Below are positions 1-9,312 of a stretch of 64,000 bases of DNA, piece after piece (position 1 is the first letter of the stretch; every line of letters begins with the position of its first letter). The translations under genes and the position numbers were made by a program. Under the pieces are notes generated by a model. It saw nothing but the letters and a program-made list of their open reading frames with translations, was not told the DNA's origin and made no database searches. Origin of the DNA: Bradyrhizobium stylosanthis (lineage in GTDB: Bacteria; Pseudomonadota; Alphaproteobacteria; Rhizobiales; Xanthobacteraceae); the NCBI RefSeq assembly GCF_001641335.1, contig NZ_LVEM01000002.1, positions 549,755 to 613,754 on the forward strand, in the 5' to 3' direction.

Positions 1-128
1 ACGTCGAAGGCGCTGATGCGGTCGGTGGTGAGCAGCAGCAGGCGGTCGTCGTCGACGGCGTAGATATCGCGCACCTTGCCGCGGCCGATCTTGGTCAGGG
101 GCAGGTCGCTGGAGAGCATGGCTGTCAT
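1..128 (-). CDS. purC: SAICAR synthetase, N-terminal fragment cut by window edge
   Basis: Reading the minus strand from ATG at 128 gives [20 protein letters not shown] followed by [13 protein letters not shown] and [10 protein letters not shown], and the frame stays open to base 1. The [22 protein letters not shown] segment is the conserved N-terminus of phosphoribosylaminoimidazole-succinocarboxamide synthase, which joins aspartate to CAIR in purine synthesis in the cytosol. Only about 42 residues are visible. A second ATG three codons in (119) is an alternative start. It lies 63 bp downstream of the pirin gene on the same strand. Confidence 0.85.
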   Translation of the reverse strand, partial: MTAMLSSDLPLTKIGRGKVRDIYAVDDDRLLLLTTDRISAFD

Positions 129-191
129 CGGCAGATCTTTCGGGCAGAGAATCCGGCCGCACCAGATGGTGCGGCCGGAGACCGGATTAGC

Positions 192-1109
192 CTATTCCGG
201 CAGCGGAATGAACTCATGTTCCTGCGGAACCGCGGCGAAGCGGCCGGTTTTCCAGTCCTGCTTGGCCTGCTCGATCCGCTCCTTGCTGGAGGAGACGAAA
301 TTCCACCAGACGTGGCGCGGCCCCTCCAGCGCATCGCCGCCGAGAAACATCATCCGCGTCGCTTTCAGCGCCTTCACGGTGATGCGGTCGCCCGGGCGGA
401 AGATCAGCAGTCGCGGCGCCTCATAGCGCTCGTTTGCGATCTCGACCTCGCCGTCCACGATGTAGATCGCGCGCTCCTCATGATCGGGGTCGAGCGGCAC
501 GCTCGCGCCGGCGGCGGCCGTGACTTCGGTGTAGAACCAGGGCGAGACCATCGTCACAGGCGATTTGATGCCGAACGACGAGCCCGCAATCATCCGCGCG
601 GTGAAATCGCGTTCGGAGATCATCGGCAAATCGCCCGCGCCGTAGTGCTGGAACGAGGGATCGATCTCCTCGGAGCCGGCCGGCAGCGCGATCCAGCTCT
701 GCAGGCCCAGCATCTTCTGGCCCGAGGCGCGCTGCGCATCCGGCGTGCGCTCGGAATGGGCGATGCCGCGCCCGGCGGTCATGAGGTTCATCGCGCCGGG
801 CGCGATCTCCTGGACGTTGCCCTCGCTGTCGCGGTGCATGATCGAGCCGTCGAACAGATAAGTGACTGTGGCGAGCCCGATATGCGGATGCGGTCGCACG
901 TCCATGCCCTTGCCGGAGACGAACTGCACGGGCCCGAAATGATCGAAGAAGATGAAGGGGCCGACCATCTGCCGCTTGCCATGCGGCAGCGCGCGCCGCA
1001 CCTGAAATCCGTCGCCGAGGTCGCGCGTGCGCGGCACGATGACGAGATCGAGCGCGTCGCAGGACATGGGATCGCCGAGCACGGGATCGTTGGAAGGTTG
1101 CCAGCTCAT
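192..1109 (-). CDS. Pirin family protein (bicupin)
   Basis: A 305-residue pirin-like protein. The N-terminal cupin contains FDHFGP, then RPHPHIGLATVTYLFDG and AGRGIAHSER; these His and Glu residues are the usual metal ligands of pirins, some of which have quercetinase activity. The C-terminal cupin has EERAIYIVDGEVEI. I chose ATG 1109 (MSWQP) because AGGAG lies a few bases upstream; a longer in-frame start at 1160 has no such site. Its length is typical for the family (about 290-300). It is divergent from the GNAT gene at 1175 and upstream of purC. The specific substrate is unknown. Confidence 0.88.
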   Translation of the reverse strand: MSWQPSNDPVLGDPMSCDALDLVIVPRTRDLGDGFQVRRALPHGKRQMVGPFIFFDHFGPVQFVSGKGMDVRPHPHIGLATVTYLFDGSIMHRDSEGNVQEIAPGAMNLMTAGRGIAHSERTPDAQRASGQKMLGLQSWIALPAGSEEIDPSFQHYGAGDLPMISERDFTARMIAGSSFGIKSPVTMVSPWFYTEVTAAAGASVPLDPDHEERAIYIVDGEVEIANERYEAPRLLIFRPGDRITVKALKATRMMFLGGDALEGPRHVWWNFVSSSKERIEQAKQDWKTGRFAAVPQEHEFIPLPE

Positions 1110-1174
1110 GGTGAACTCCTGTTTTCTTGCTGGTATGATCGTAGCAGAACAATGCTGCAAACGGGAGACGCGTG

Positions 1175-1744
1175 ATGATTCCGCCGCTCAAGCCCGGCGC
1201 CGTGCTGCTTCAGGCCTCGGGTCCCCAAATCGAGACGGAACGCCTGATTCTGCGCCCATGGCGCGCGAGCGATATCGCCCCGAATGCGGCGATGCTGAGC
1301 GATCCCGGCACGGCGCGCTTCATCGCCGCGGCCGGCAAGCCGGTCGCCACCGCAATTGCCGGCTGGCGTAATGCGGCCGTGATATCCGGCCACTGGGCGC
1401 TCTATGGCTTCGGCATGTTCGTGGTCGAGGAAAAGGCGAGCGGCAAATATGCCGGGCGCGTTGGTCCCTGGTGTCCGCCGGGCTGGCCCGCCTTCGAAGT
1501 GGGCTGGGGCATCGCCCCGGAATTTCGCGGCCGGGGTTATGCGGTCGAAGCCGCCCGGGCGTCGATCGACTGGTCGTTCGACAGTTTTGAGATCGACGAG
1601 ATCATGCATTGCATCGAGAGCGCGAACGCACCGTCGCAAGCCGTGGCGCGCAGCCTGGGCGCACGGAGGGATCGCGAGATCGATCTGTTCGGCAAGCCCG
1701 CGGATGCCTGGATCACCACGCGCGCGGCGTGGCGGCAAAATTGA
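1175..1744 (+). CDS. GNAT family N-acetyltransferase (RimJ/RimL-like)
   Basis: About 189 residues. It opens with the RimJ/RimL signature ETERLILRPWRASDI, and the acetyl-CoA-binding motif A appears as GWGIAPEFRGRGYAVEAARA, with the later SANAPSQAVARSLGA typical of this subfamily. Such enzymes transfer acetyl groups from acetyl-CoA to protein N-termini or small amines; the substrate cannot be read from the sequence. ATG 1175 sits about 7 nt after GGGAGA; an overlapping GTG at 1172 is the alternative. It is transcribed away from the pirin gene, so the two share a short divergent promoter region. Confidence 0.85.
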   Translation: MIPPLKPGAVLLQASGPQIETERLILRPWRASDIAPNAAMLSDPGTARFIAAAGKPVATAIAGWRNAAVISGHWALYGFGMFVVEEKASGKYAGRVGPWCPPGWPAFEVGWGIAPEFRGRGYAVEAARASIDWSFDSFEIDEIMHCIESANAPSQAVARSLGARRDREIDLFGKPADAWITTRAAWRQN

Positions 1745-1796
1745 ATCGATCTCCGATCTGACCTAAGTTCGCGGCCCTGACGATCGGACCGATGGG

Positions 1797-2858
1797 ATGC
1801 TGCTGACCAATCTCGAGTTCGCCTTTCGCGCTGCCAGCGTTGCGCTGCTGCTGGTGCTGGCGGCGTCGTTGTTACATGATTTCCGCAATGTGCTGGCCGC
1901 CCGCCTCGGTGCGGCCTTCGTGCTGGGCGTGGTCGCGCATGCCGTGAGCTATTCGTTGGATGTCACGTCGCCCGTCCCGCTCTGGCATGCACCGCTGATC
2001 GCGTTGTCGACCGGGACAATCGTGGTGTTCTGGCTGTTCACACGCGCCCTGTTCGACGACGAGTTTCGCCTCCGCTGGTGGCACGGTCTGATCTGGGCGC
2101 TGGTGGCTGCCTTCAGCTTCGCAGGTTGCGTCTGGATTGCTCCCAGCGGCCATGTGCGATTCTCGGTGACGGTGGTCAATCTGATCGTGCTGGGTTTCAT
2201 CGCGCTTGCGGTCGGGCAGATGATTGCCTCCTGGCCGGCCGACCTGGTCGAGCGCCGCCGCCGCGTTCGTGTCTTCATCGTCTGCGCGATCGCGCTCTAT
2301 GGCGGGCTGAATGCGGTGCTCCAGATCGCCGTCGCCGGCCACCACGTCGGCGCCGTCGCCGAAACCATCAATGCCGGCGTGCTCGCCTGCACTGTCGCGG
2401 CGATCGTCTATGCCATGATGCGCGTTGATGGCGCAGGTCTGTTTCAGGCCGCGGCGGAGCCTGCGCCGCCGACTATTTTCAGTCAGCCCGCGGCCGATGA
2501 TTCCGCCGATCAAAAGCTCGTCGACGCCCTGATGCGCCTGATGGCGGACGAGCGGATCTACCGCCAGGAGAACATCACCATCGGCGTATTGGCCACCCGG
2601 CTGAAACTTCCGGAATACCGGCTGCGCCGGCTGATCAACCAGCGGCTCGGCTATCGCAATTTCAATGTGTTCCTGAACAACCACCGGATCGAGGAAGCCA
2701 AGGCCGCGCTCGCCGATCCGGCGCAAGCCGAGGTTCCCGTCATCACCATCGCGATGGACGCCGGCTTCCAGTCGCTCGGCCCCTTCAACCGCGCCTTCAA
2801 GGCGGTCACCGGGGTGACGCCGACGGAGTACCGGCGGCCCAAGGCCGATCCGGTCTAG
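1797..2858 (+). CDS. Membrane-anchored AraC family transcriptional regulator
   Basis: 353 residues. Residues 1 to about 210 hold six or seven hydrophobic segments (for example FRAASVALLLVLAASLL and LIWALVAAFSFAGCVWI). Residues about 250-350 form an AraC/XylS double helix-turn-helix, with ENITIGVLATRLKLPEYRLR as the first and GFQSLGPFNRAFKAVTGVTP as the second, ending in TEYRR. This arrangement places a DNA-binding domain on a membrane sensor without a separate kinase. The ligand is unknown. It starts 50 bp after the acetyltransferase on the same strand and may be co-transcribed with it. Confidence 0.88.
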   Translation: MLLTNLEFAFRAASVALLLVLAASLLHDFRNVLAARLGAAFVLGVVAHAVSYSLDVTSPVPLWHAPLIALSTGTIVVFWLFTRALFDDEFRLRWWHGLIWALVAAFSFAGCVWIAPSGHVRFSVTVVNLIVLGFIALAVGQMIASWPADLVERRRRVRVFIVCAIALYGGLNAVLQIAVAGHHVGAVAETINAGVLACTVAAIVYAMMRVDGAGLFQAAAEPAPPTIFSQPAADDSADQKLVDALMRLMADERIYRQENITIGVLATRLKLPEYRLRRLINQRLGYRNFNVFLNNHRIEEAKAALADPAQAEVPVITIAMDAGFQSLGPFNRAFKAVTGVTPTEYRRPKADPV

Positions 2859-3004
2859 ATTTTCATATTATTGGAATCATGTAGGAATTTCGAAATCGAC
2901 TAGCCCCGATCAGTTTCGACGAGGCCGATTTCCAAATCCGGCGAGCGCGTATCGCCCGCATCCGGCTCGCTCTCCGGCACACACCCCGCAGCCGGAGAAA
3001 GCCC

Positions 3005-4432
3005 GTGACCCGTCGCCGTAAGATCCTCCTTGTCACCACCGCCATCGCCTGTGCCGGCCTCGCGTTCGGCATGGCGCGGGCCCGCGACGTGCCCAGGGTT
3101 GCGACCGGATTCATCGCCCACACGCTCTGTTCGGAGGTCTTCGTCTCCGGCCTCGATCCCGTGCACGACCTCGCCGAGACCATCGACGCGATGCCGGGCG
3201 CGGGGCTGCTCACCCGCGCGATGGATTTTCAGGTCGATCGCGCACGCAAGGATGTCACGGTGTCCCTGTTCGGGATCGGCCGCAGCCATGCCGTCTATCG
3301 TGAAGGACTTGGTTGCGCGCTCGAGCATGGCCCGGGGATCGCCGACGTTGCGTTGCCGCCTGACGATAAGCAGCCCACGTTGCTCCCCGAGATCGCCGGC
3401 CGCGGGCTCGTGCTTCCGCAAAGCGAGGTCCTGGCAGCCGCGCTCGACCGCGCCTTCGCCGAGCCCGCGCAGCCGCCCTACCGCCGCACCCGCGCGATCG
3501 TCGTCATGAAGGCCGGCCGCGTCATCGCCGAACACTATGCCGACGGCATCGGACCGGAGACGCAGCTGCTCGGCTTCTCCATGACGAAGTCGGTGATGTC
3601 GGCATTGATGGGCATTCTCGTGCGCCAGGGCAAGTTGACGCTCGACGGGCCCGCACCCGTCGCCGCCTGGAAAAATCCGGATGATCCGCGCCATGCCGTC
3701 ACCGTCGATCAGTTGCTGCGTCACACCGCGGGCCTTGCGCTCGGAAGTTCGTTGCAGGCCTCGCTCGGCTCCGTGCTCGAGCCGGTCAACACCATGAAAT
3801 ACGCCGAGGACGATATGGCGAGCTTTGCCGAGCGCACGCCGCTTGCGACCGCGCCGGGCACGGTGTGGAATTATCACGACGGCAACTTCGTCATCCTCGC
3901 GCACCTGCTGCGCGATGCGTCAGGCGGCAAGCCCGCTGACGCGCTCCGCTTTGCGCGCCGCGAATTGTTCGCGCCGCTCGGCATGAACAACGTCACGCTT
4001 CAGCTCGACGCTGCAGGCACGATCGAGGGCTCCGGCGAGATGCTCGCATCTGCGCGCGACTGGGCGCGCTTCGGCCAGCTCTATCTCAACGACGGCGTCG
4101 TCGGCGGCAAGCGCATCCTGCCCGAGGGTTGGGTGAACTATTCGGCGACGGCGACGCCTAATGCCTGGGTCGGCATCGGCGCCGGCTTCTGGACCAACCA
4201 GGACGACAGTTTTGGCGCGAAGTTTCGCGTCAATCACGGCTGGCCGCGCGATGCCTTCTTCGCCAAGGGCACGATCGGGCAGTACACCATCGTGATCCCG
4301 TCGGAGAAACTGGTGATCGTGCGGTTGGGCCGCTCGCCGAACACCCCGCCGGAAGCAGACGGCGTGTTCGAATTGGTGCGCGACGTGGTGGCGGCCACGC
4401 GCGAGAAGGGGAAGCTGGCGGGGGTGGATTGA
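3005..4432 (+). CDS. Serine hydrolase, beta-lactamase / 6-aminohexanoate-dimer hydrolase type
   Basis: 475 residues with GTG start. The N-terminus (RRRKILLVTTAIACAGLAFG) is a signal peptide or membrane anchor. The class C beta-lactamase-like fold is shown by the SxxK motif in GFSMTKSVMSALMG around residue 195, the Tyr motif in VWNYHDGNFVILAHLL, and a C-terminal KGTIGQYTIVIPSEKLVIVR strand. Genes of this type are usually called serine hydrolase or NylB-like esterase; true beta-lactam hydrolysis is not implied. It is a single gene, and a dispersed repeat follows its stop directly. Confidence 0.87.
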   Translation: MTRRRKILLVTTAIACAGLAFGMARARDVPRVATGFIAHTLCSEVFVSGLDPVHDLAETIDAMPGAGLLTRAMDFQVDRARKDVTVSLFGIGRSHAVYREGLGCALEHGPGIADVALPPDDKQPTLLPEIAGRGLVLPQSEVLAAALDRAFAEPAQPPYRRTRAIVVMKAGRVIAEHYADGIGPETQLLGFSMTKSVMSALMGILVRQGKLTLDGPAPVAAWKNPDDPRHAVTVDQLLRHTAGLALGSSLQASLGSVLEPVNTMKYAEDDMASFAERTPLATAPGTVWNYHDGNFVILAHLLRDASGGKPADALRFARRELFAPLGMNNVTLQLDAAGTIEGSGEMLASARDWARFGQLYLNDGVVGGKRILPEGWVNYSATATPNAWVGIGAGFWTNQDDSFGAKFRVNHGWPRDAFFAKGTIGQYTIVIPSEKLVIVRLGRSPNTPPEADGVFELVRDVVAATREKGKLAGVD

Positions 4433-4456
4433 GAGAAGCGCGAAGTGCGGCGCTTT

Positions 4457-4610
4457 CTTCCCATCTCCCCTTGTGGGAGAGGGTGGCTCGCCGCGTAGCG
4501 GCGAGACGGGTGAGGGGTATCTCTCCGCGCACTTCTAATGCAGTTGATTTCGCGGAGACGTGCCCCTCATCCGGCGTTTCGCGCCACCTTCTCCCACAAG
4601 GGGAGAAGGA
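4457..4610. repeat. Dispersed intergenic palindromic repeat, family A, copy 1
   Basis: Starts with CCATCTCCCCTTGTGGGAGA and ends with CTCCCACAAGGGGAGAAGG, so its ends are inverted copies of each other. A related unit of the same length and order is at 11237-11390. Internal blocks GGCGAGACGGGTGAGGGG and CCCCTCATCCGGCG are shared. It fills the gap between two convergent genes and probably folds into a large hairpin that could end transcription both ways. Confidence 0.85.
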
Positions 4611-4628
4611 AAGAAGACGCGCCGCCGA

Positions 4629-5996
4629 CTACCTCCCCAGCTCCGTCGCCTTCGTCACGCGATCGAACCGTTCCAGCGTCATGATCGCGTCGGCGAATTT
4701 TTCCGCGCGCGCGTTCAGCACCGGACGCGCCAGCGTCAAGAACTTCTGCTGCATCGCCTGCGCATCGGGGAACGAGGTCGGCTCGCCGGAGGGATCGGCA
4801 TAGAGCCGCTCATGCACGCCGTCGTCGGTGGTGATGCTGACGCGGGCGCCGAATGGATGGGTGCGGCCGACCTCGAGCCGGTCGTCCTGCACCACGTCGA
4901 ACTTGTCGGCGAGCGCGTCGATGGCGGCATCGCCAAGGCGGTTGTAATCGTCCCATCCGAACGAGCCCTGGTCGAGCGCAAGCGCGCCGGTGAAGAACAT
5001 CGAGAACTGGCCGCCGACGATCGACGTCGGATGCCGCTTGGTCGCGGCATCGCCGGTCAGCGTGATGCCGTTGCGGTGCAGGCCGATCTCGACGCGCTTG
5101 ACCTGGTCCGGCGTCAGATTGTGCTCGCGCCGCATCGCGATCAGCGCGTCGATCGCGGCATGGGTGTAGCGGCAGCTCGGATACGGCTTCACGCCGATCT
5201 TCATGGTCTCGTAGGTGTTGCCGAGCCCGGCGACCGCCTTGTCGGGATGGGCATCGTCGGTGTAGCCGGCGAGCAGGCCGTGCTTGCCCTCGACCGATTC
5301 GGTGGCGCCGACGAAATCGTTGCGCGCCAGCGTTGCGGCGATCACGCCGTTCATCGCGGCGGCGCCGACCTGGTAGCGCTTGTTCCAGGCGCCATTCACC
5401 AGGAATTGCAGCGAGCCCGCGGCCTGGCTGCCGGAGACGCCGAACGCGGCGACCAGCTGCTTCTCGGACAGGCCGAACAGCTTGCCGGCGGCCGCCGCTG
5501 CGCCATAGGTGCCGGCGGTCGCGGTCGGGTGGAAGCCGCGCGCATAATGCGAGGTCGGATCGAGCGCATTGCCGAGCCGGCAGCACACCTCATAGCCCGC
5601 GACGATCGCGGTCAGCACGTCGCGGCCCGAGGCGCCCACCATCTCGCCGACGGCGAAAGCGGCTGGAACCACCGGCGCGCTCGGATGCAGCGAGGAATCG
5701 GCGTGGGTGTCGTCGAAGTCGAGGGAATGGCCGAGCGCGCCGTTGAGCAGCGCCGCCACCGCCGGGGTCCAGGTCTTGGTATCGCCGAACACGGTGGACT
5801 CGCCCTTGGTGTCGAGCGCCAGCGCCTCCAGCATCTTCAGCATCGACGGGGTGGATTCCGCCTCGCGCCGCGCCCGGATCGCGCTGCCGAGGAAGTCCAG
5901 CGTCAGCACCTTGGCACGCTCCAGCACCTCCGCCGGAATATCCTGGTATTTCAGATTGAAGACATAGGCGGCGAGCGTTGCGGTTTCGTGGGCCAT
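4629..5996 (-). CDS. MmgE/PrpD family protein
   Basis: 455 residues matching the MmgE/PrpD fold throughout: ETATLAAYVFNLKYQDIPAE at the start, LNGALGHSLDFDDTHADSSL near residue 90 and KPYPSCRYTHAAIDALIAMR near residue 265 are hallmark blocks. PrpD is 2-methylcitrate dehydratase; most paralogues outside a prp operon are of unknown specificity, and immune-responsive-gene-type decarboxylases share the fold. No methylcitrate genes are nearby, so I do not assign prpD. Full length for the family. Confidence 0.88.
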   Translation of the reverse strand: MAHETATLAAYVFNLKYQDIPAEVLERAKVLTLDFLGSAIRARREAESTPSMLKMLEALALDTKGESTVFGDTKTWTPAVAALLNGALGHSLDFDDTHADSSLHPSAPVVPAAFAVGEMVGASGRDVLTAIVAGYEVCCRLGNALDPTSHYARGFHPTATAGTYGAAAAAGKLFGLSEKQLVAAFGVSGSQAAGSLQFLVNGAWNKRYQVGAAAMNGVIAATLARNDFVGATESVEGKHGLLAGYTDDAHPDKAVAGLGNTYETMKIGVKPYPSCRYTHAAIDALIAMRREHNLTPDQVKRVEIGLHRNGITLTGDAATKRHPTSIVGGQFSMFFTGALALDQGSFGWDDYNRLGDAAIDALADKFDVVQDDRLEVGRTHPFGARVSITTDDGVHERLYADPSGEPTSFPDAQAMQQKFLTLARPVLNARAEKFADAIMTLERFDRVTKATELGR

Positions 5997-6115
5997 CGTG
6001 TTTCCTCGTTTTGGCGCGCAAGTTAGGCGGGCTGATTTGGCCTTTCAAGCGGCCTTGCGGCCGCGGGCATCAGCCATGCTTTTGGTGATTTGGGATCGGA
6101 CCGGGACAGTCGAGC

Positions 6116-7231
6116 ATGGCATTCGCAGGGAAGGTGTTCGAGCGGGTCCGGGCGCGGCGCACGCAGCTGGGGCTCGCGATCCGGGTCACGGTCGCCGCGA
6201 CCGCGGCCTATGCCATCGCCACCGCGCTGCATCTCTTGCTGCCGCTCTGGGCGGTGCTGACCTCGCTGATCGTGACCCAGCTGAGCGTCGGCCGCTCGCT
6301 GAAGGCGACGCGCGACTACGTGCTCGGCACCATCGGCGGCGCGATCTATGGCGGCGCCATCGCGGTCCTGATCCCTTATTCCACCGAGGTGGGCCTGTTG
6401 GCGCTGCTGGTGCTGGCGGTCGCGCCGCTCGCCTTCGTGGCCGCGATCAACCCGAGCCTCAACGCGGCGACGGTGACCGCGATCATCGTGCTGCTGGTCC
6501 CGACCATGCATCATTCCGATCCCATGGCCTCGGCGATCGACCGTGTCAGCGAGGTCGGCGTCGGCGCCATCACCGGCTTGCTGGTCTCGTTCCTGGTGCT
6601 GCCCTCGCGCGCGGTGCGGCAGATCCGCGCCGCCGCGGCACAATTGCTCGAGCTGATCGCCGATGCCTTCACCGAGCTGCTCGCGGGCCTGACGCGCGGC
6701 CGCGACAACGACGCGCTACACCGGATCCAGGACGGCATCGGCACGGCCATGGTGGGCATGAATGCCATCGGCGCTGAAGCCGAGCGCGAGCGCGCGGTGC
6801 GGCTGTCGAGCGGGCCCGACACCGGGCCGCTGTTGCGCACCGTGCTGCGGCTGCGCCACGACGTCGTGATGATCGGCCGCGCCACCGTGGTGCCGCTGCC
6901 GGCCGAGGTGCAGACGCGGCTGGCAGGCCCGCTCACGGAGGTCTCGACCGTGATCGCGCGCTTCCTGCGCTCCGCAGCCAGCGCGCTGCGCGAAGGCGCC
7001 GGCGCGCCGCCGATCCATCCCGTCCACGTCGCGCTCCAGCACTACGCCGAGGCCGTCGCGTCGGTCCGCCATGACGGCCTGATCCGCGGCCAGCCCGGCG
7101 ACACCGCCGAGCGCTTCTTCGCGCTAGGCTTCTCGCTGGAGCAGATGCACCAGAATCTCTGCGATCTCGATCGCGTCGTCGGCGAATGGTCGGAGGCCGC
7201 AAGCGACAAGTCGGTGCGCGTCGCGGAGTAG
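6116..7231 (+). CDS. FUSC family inner membrane transporter
   Basis: 371 residues. The N-terminal half has closely spaced membrane segments (LAIRVTVAATAAYAIATALH, LLLPLWAVLTSLIV and later stretches), with the signature QLSVGRSLKATRDYVLGTIG of fusaric acid resistance / aromatic acid exporter proteins. The C-terminal half (from about residue 170) is soluble and helical, also typical. Such proteins export aromatic acids or related compounds across the inner membrane. No partner membrane-fusion gene is adjacent, so substrate and pump make-up are open. It is divergent from the MmgE/PrpD gene. Confidence 0.85.
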   Translation: MAFAGKVFERVRARRTQLGLAIRVTVAATAAYAIATALHLLLPLWAVLTSLIVTQLSVGRSLKATRDYVLGTIGGAIYGGAIAVLIPYSTEVGLLALLVLAVAPLAFVAAINPSLNAATVTAIIVLLVPTMHHSDPMASAIDRVSEVGVGAITGLLVSFLVLPSRAVRQIRAAAAQLLELIADAFTELLAGLTRGRDNDALHRIQDGIGTAMVGMNAIGAEAERERAVRLSSGPDTGPLLRTVLRLRHDVVMIGRATVVPLPAEVQTRLAGPLTEVSTVIARFLRSAASALREGAGAPPIHPVHVALQHYAEAVASVRHDGLIRGQPGDTAERFFALGFSLEQMHQNLCDLDRVVGEWSEAASDKSVRVAE

Positions 7232-7240
7232 TTCTTTTCT

Positions 7241-8554
7241 CTAGAGATCGAAGAACGCGAGCTGCGTCGAATCGCGCTGCGCGATGCCATCCGTCAGCGC
7301 CTTCAGCGCGATTTCAAAACTCGGCTGCTCCTGCTCCAGCTCCCATGCGCCGTCATGGTCCCACTGGAAGCATTGGCCATAGCGCTCGCCGGGCTCGACA
7401 TGGAGCAGCAGGCAGCGGCTGAGTTGCGAGGGCTCGGCGACCGGCACCAGGTGCTTCAGCGACACGCCGTATTCCTTTCGGAAATAGGCGCAGGCCTCTT
7501 CGAGCTCGTCCTCGGAATGGGCGATGAAGTCGAGCACATTGCGTTGCTGCGTGGCGAGCTCGCCAGGAGCATAGAAGCGGAGCTCGGAGGAGGATTCCGG
7601 CAGCCGCACCAGGAGCTCGGCCTCGCCGCGCTTCAGCAGGAAATTGCGATAGTCGTCGGGCAGCCGGACACCGAGCGCCTCTTCGGCTGCGCTGACATCG
7701 GTCTTGCTGGCGGGCGTGCCGCGCTTCCAGCGCCAGCCTTTGGCGGACTTTGTCGCCTTGCGACGTGCTTCATATTCGGCATAGCCGGGCAGCGCCATGA
7801 TGTCCTCGTAGCCGCCGAACCGCGACCATTGATAGGCATCGTCGAAGGCTTCCTCCTGCCGCTCGGGAAAATAGCCGCAGAGCAGCTCGGCGCGCTTGAT
7901 GATGCGCTCCTGGTCCGGTGCGACCTTGCACAGATGCTCGATCGTCTTCAGCGCGGCGTCGGGATTGCCGGCCTCGAGCTGGGCGTCGCTCAGCAATTCC
8001 AGAATGCGTCCTTCGAGATCGCCTTCGTAGATGGACCACGCATAATGCGGCTGTCCGGCGGCGCGCCGTGCAAGGAGCGTGTCGCGCGCCTGCTCGGCGA
8101 GGCGCACTGTCCGTGCCGCGTCGTCTCCGGCAGAGGAGCTGCGACGCGCGGCATGCCAGAGATAGAGCGGCTCATGCTCGGCCGGCGTGCCCCTGAGCGC
8201 CTCGAGCTGCCTTGCCTGCTCGTCCATCGGCGCGGCGAGCGCCAGGATCATCAGCTCGTCCAGGCCCTTCTGCCAATCCGGCTTGGTTTCCGGATCGGGC
8301 GGCAGGTCGCGCAGCGTGTAATTGGTGTGGCTGGTCTCGACATAGCCGGCCGCGACGAGATCGGCGACGTGACGGCGAAACGCCGAGGCCGCGTCGGCAA
8401 TGCCGGAAAATGTCTTGCGCAGGAATTCGTTCGAATCGGGATCGCCCTTCCAGTTCATGTGGACGCCGATCACCATGGAATCTCTTCCCGGGATCAGCAT
8501 CAGCTCGCGGTCGTCGTCGCCGGGCGGACGGTGGAAGAATTTTGCCAGATGCAT
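7241..8554 (-). CDS. SMI1/KNR4 domain protein with helical-repeat middle
   Basis: 437 residues. The C-terminal part (about residues 285-430) is an SMI1/KNR4 domain: ASKTDVSAAEEALGVRLPDD, YRNFLLKRGEAEL, then FQWDHDGAWELE. The middle is rich in short helical units (EQARQLEALRGTPAEHEPLY; NPDAALKTIEHLCKVAPDQE) that look TPR-like. The N-terminus (MHLAKFFHRPPGDDDRELML) is unassigned. SMI1/KNR4 proteins are often immunity factors to polymorphic toxins, but many are housekeeping; no toxin gene is beside it. It converges on the FUSC gene with a 9 bp gap. Confidence 0.75.
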   Translation of the reverse strand: MHLAKFFHRPPGDDDRELMLIPGRDSMVIGVHMNWKGDPDSNEFLRKTFSGIADAASAFRRHVADLVAAGYVETSHTNYTLRDLPPDPETKPDWQKGLDELMILALAAPMDEQARQLEALRGTPAEHEPLYLWHAARRSSSAGDDAARTVRLAEQARDTLLARRAAGQPHYAWSIYEGDLEGRILELLSDAQLEAGNPDAALKTIEHLCKVAPDQERIIKRAELLCGYFPERQEEAFDDAYQWSRFGGYEDIMALPGYAEYEARRKATKSAKGWRWKRGTPASKTDVSAAEEALGVRLPDDYRNFLLKRGEAELLVRLPESSSELRFYAPGELATQQRNVLDFIAHSEDELEEACAYFRKEYGVSLKHLVPVAEPSQLSRCLLLHVEPGERYGQCFQWDHDGAWELEQEQPSFEIALKALTDGIAQRDSTQLAFFDL

Positions 8555-8661
8555 GCGGCCTCCGAAGGCGCCGCCGGCATCGGGGCACCACGTCTCAGTC
8601 GCGCGCTTGGAGATATCGGTTCACGTCGGCGGGCTAAAGCGCTTTCGAGCCAAGTAGGGCT

Positions 8662-9312
8662 TTACCGCTTCGCCAGCCCCTTCGCCGCCATGCGCCAGAC
8701 CAGGAGGTCGATGCGGTCCTGGCCGAAGAATGGCTCGTTCTCGAACACGAAGGTCGGCACGCCCCAATGGCCCGACGCGGCATGGTCCTTCTCGTTCTCC
8801 GCGATCACCTGCTCGTAGCGATCCGGGTCGGCAGTGATCGCGGCGTCCATGGCGGCGAGGTCGAAGCCGGCCTTCGCGGCGGCGCGCGCGAGATGGTCGC
8901 CTTCGTTCCACCCCGCGACCGAACCGTCCCACAGCACACGCGCGATCGCATAAGTGAATTCGAGCGAGCGGCCCTCGAGCTGCGCCATGGCGCCTAGCCG
9001 GGTCAGGCGATGGATGTAGGGCTGCTCGGCCGCGACGTCGAGCGTCGTCATGTCCTGCACGATCGGATCGGGCCGGGGAAAGCGGAACGGAATGCCTGCG
9101 TGCTCGGCGACACGGCGGCTGTCCAGCACGATGTAGCGCGCGAATTGCGGGCTGGCCTTCTTGAAGAAGCCGGGCACGCGGACCGCGATCGGGTAGACCG
9201 GCCGCAAGTTCACCGCGAGATCATACTCATCGACCAGCTTCAGCGTCCGGGGCAGTGCCAGATAGCTGTAGGGACTCCGAAACGAATAAAAGAGGTCGAC
9301 GGACAGCGTCAT
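8662..9312 (-). CDS. DsbA-fold 2-hydroxychromene-2-carboxylate isomerase-like protein
   Basis: 216 residues with the kappa-class thioredoxin fold: DLFYSFRSPYSYLALPRTLK at the N-terminus has SPYSY in place of the CxxC of DsbA, and GHWGVPTFVFENEPFFGQDR near the C-terminus is the cis-Pro region. Family members include HCCA isomerase of naphthalene breakdown and glutathione-linked transferases. No aromatic pathway is adjacent, so the substrate is unknown. Its ATG overlaps the TGA of the upstream DUF2867 gene (ATGA at 9309-9312), so translation is probably coupled. Confidence 0.82.
   Translation of the reverse strand: MTLSVDLFYSFRSPYSYLALPRTLKLVDEYDLAVNLRPVYPIAVRVPGFFKKASPQFARYIVLDSRRVAEHAGIPFRFPRPDPIVQDMTTLDVAAEQPYIHRLTRLGAMAQLEGRSLEFTYAIARVLWDGSVAGWNEGDHLARAAAKAGFDLAAMDAAITADPDRYEQVIAENEKDHAASGHWGVPTFVFENEPFFGQDRIDLLVWRMAAKGLAKR

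Noticed and set aside
4560..6026. Plus-strand frame of 488 codons opposite the MmgE/PrpD gene
   Set aside because: Antisense to a full-length known family; it also starts inside the dispersed repeat.
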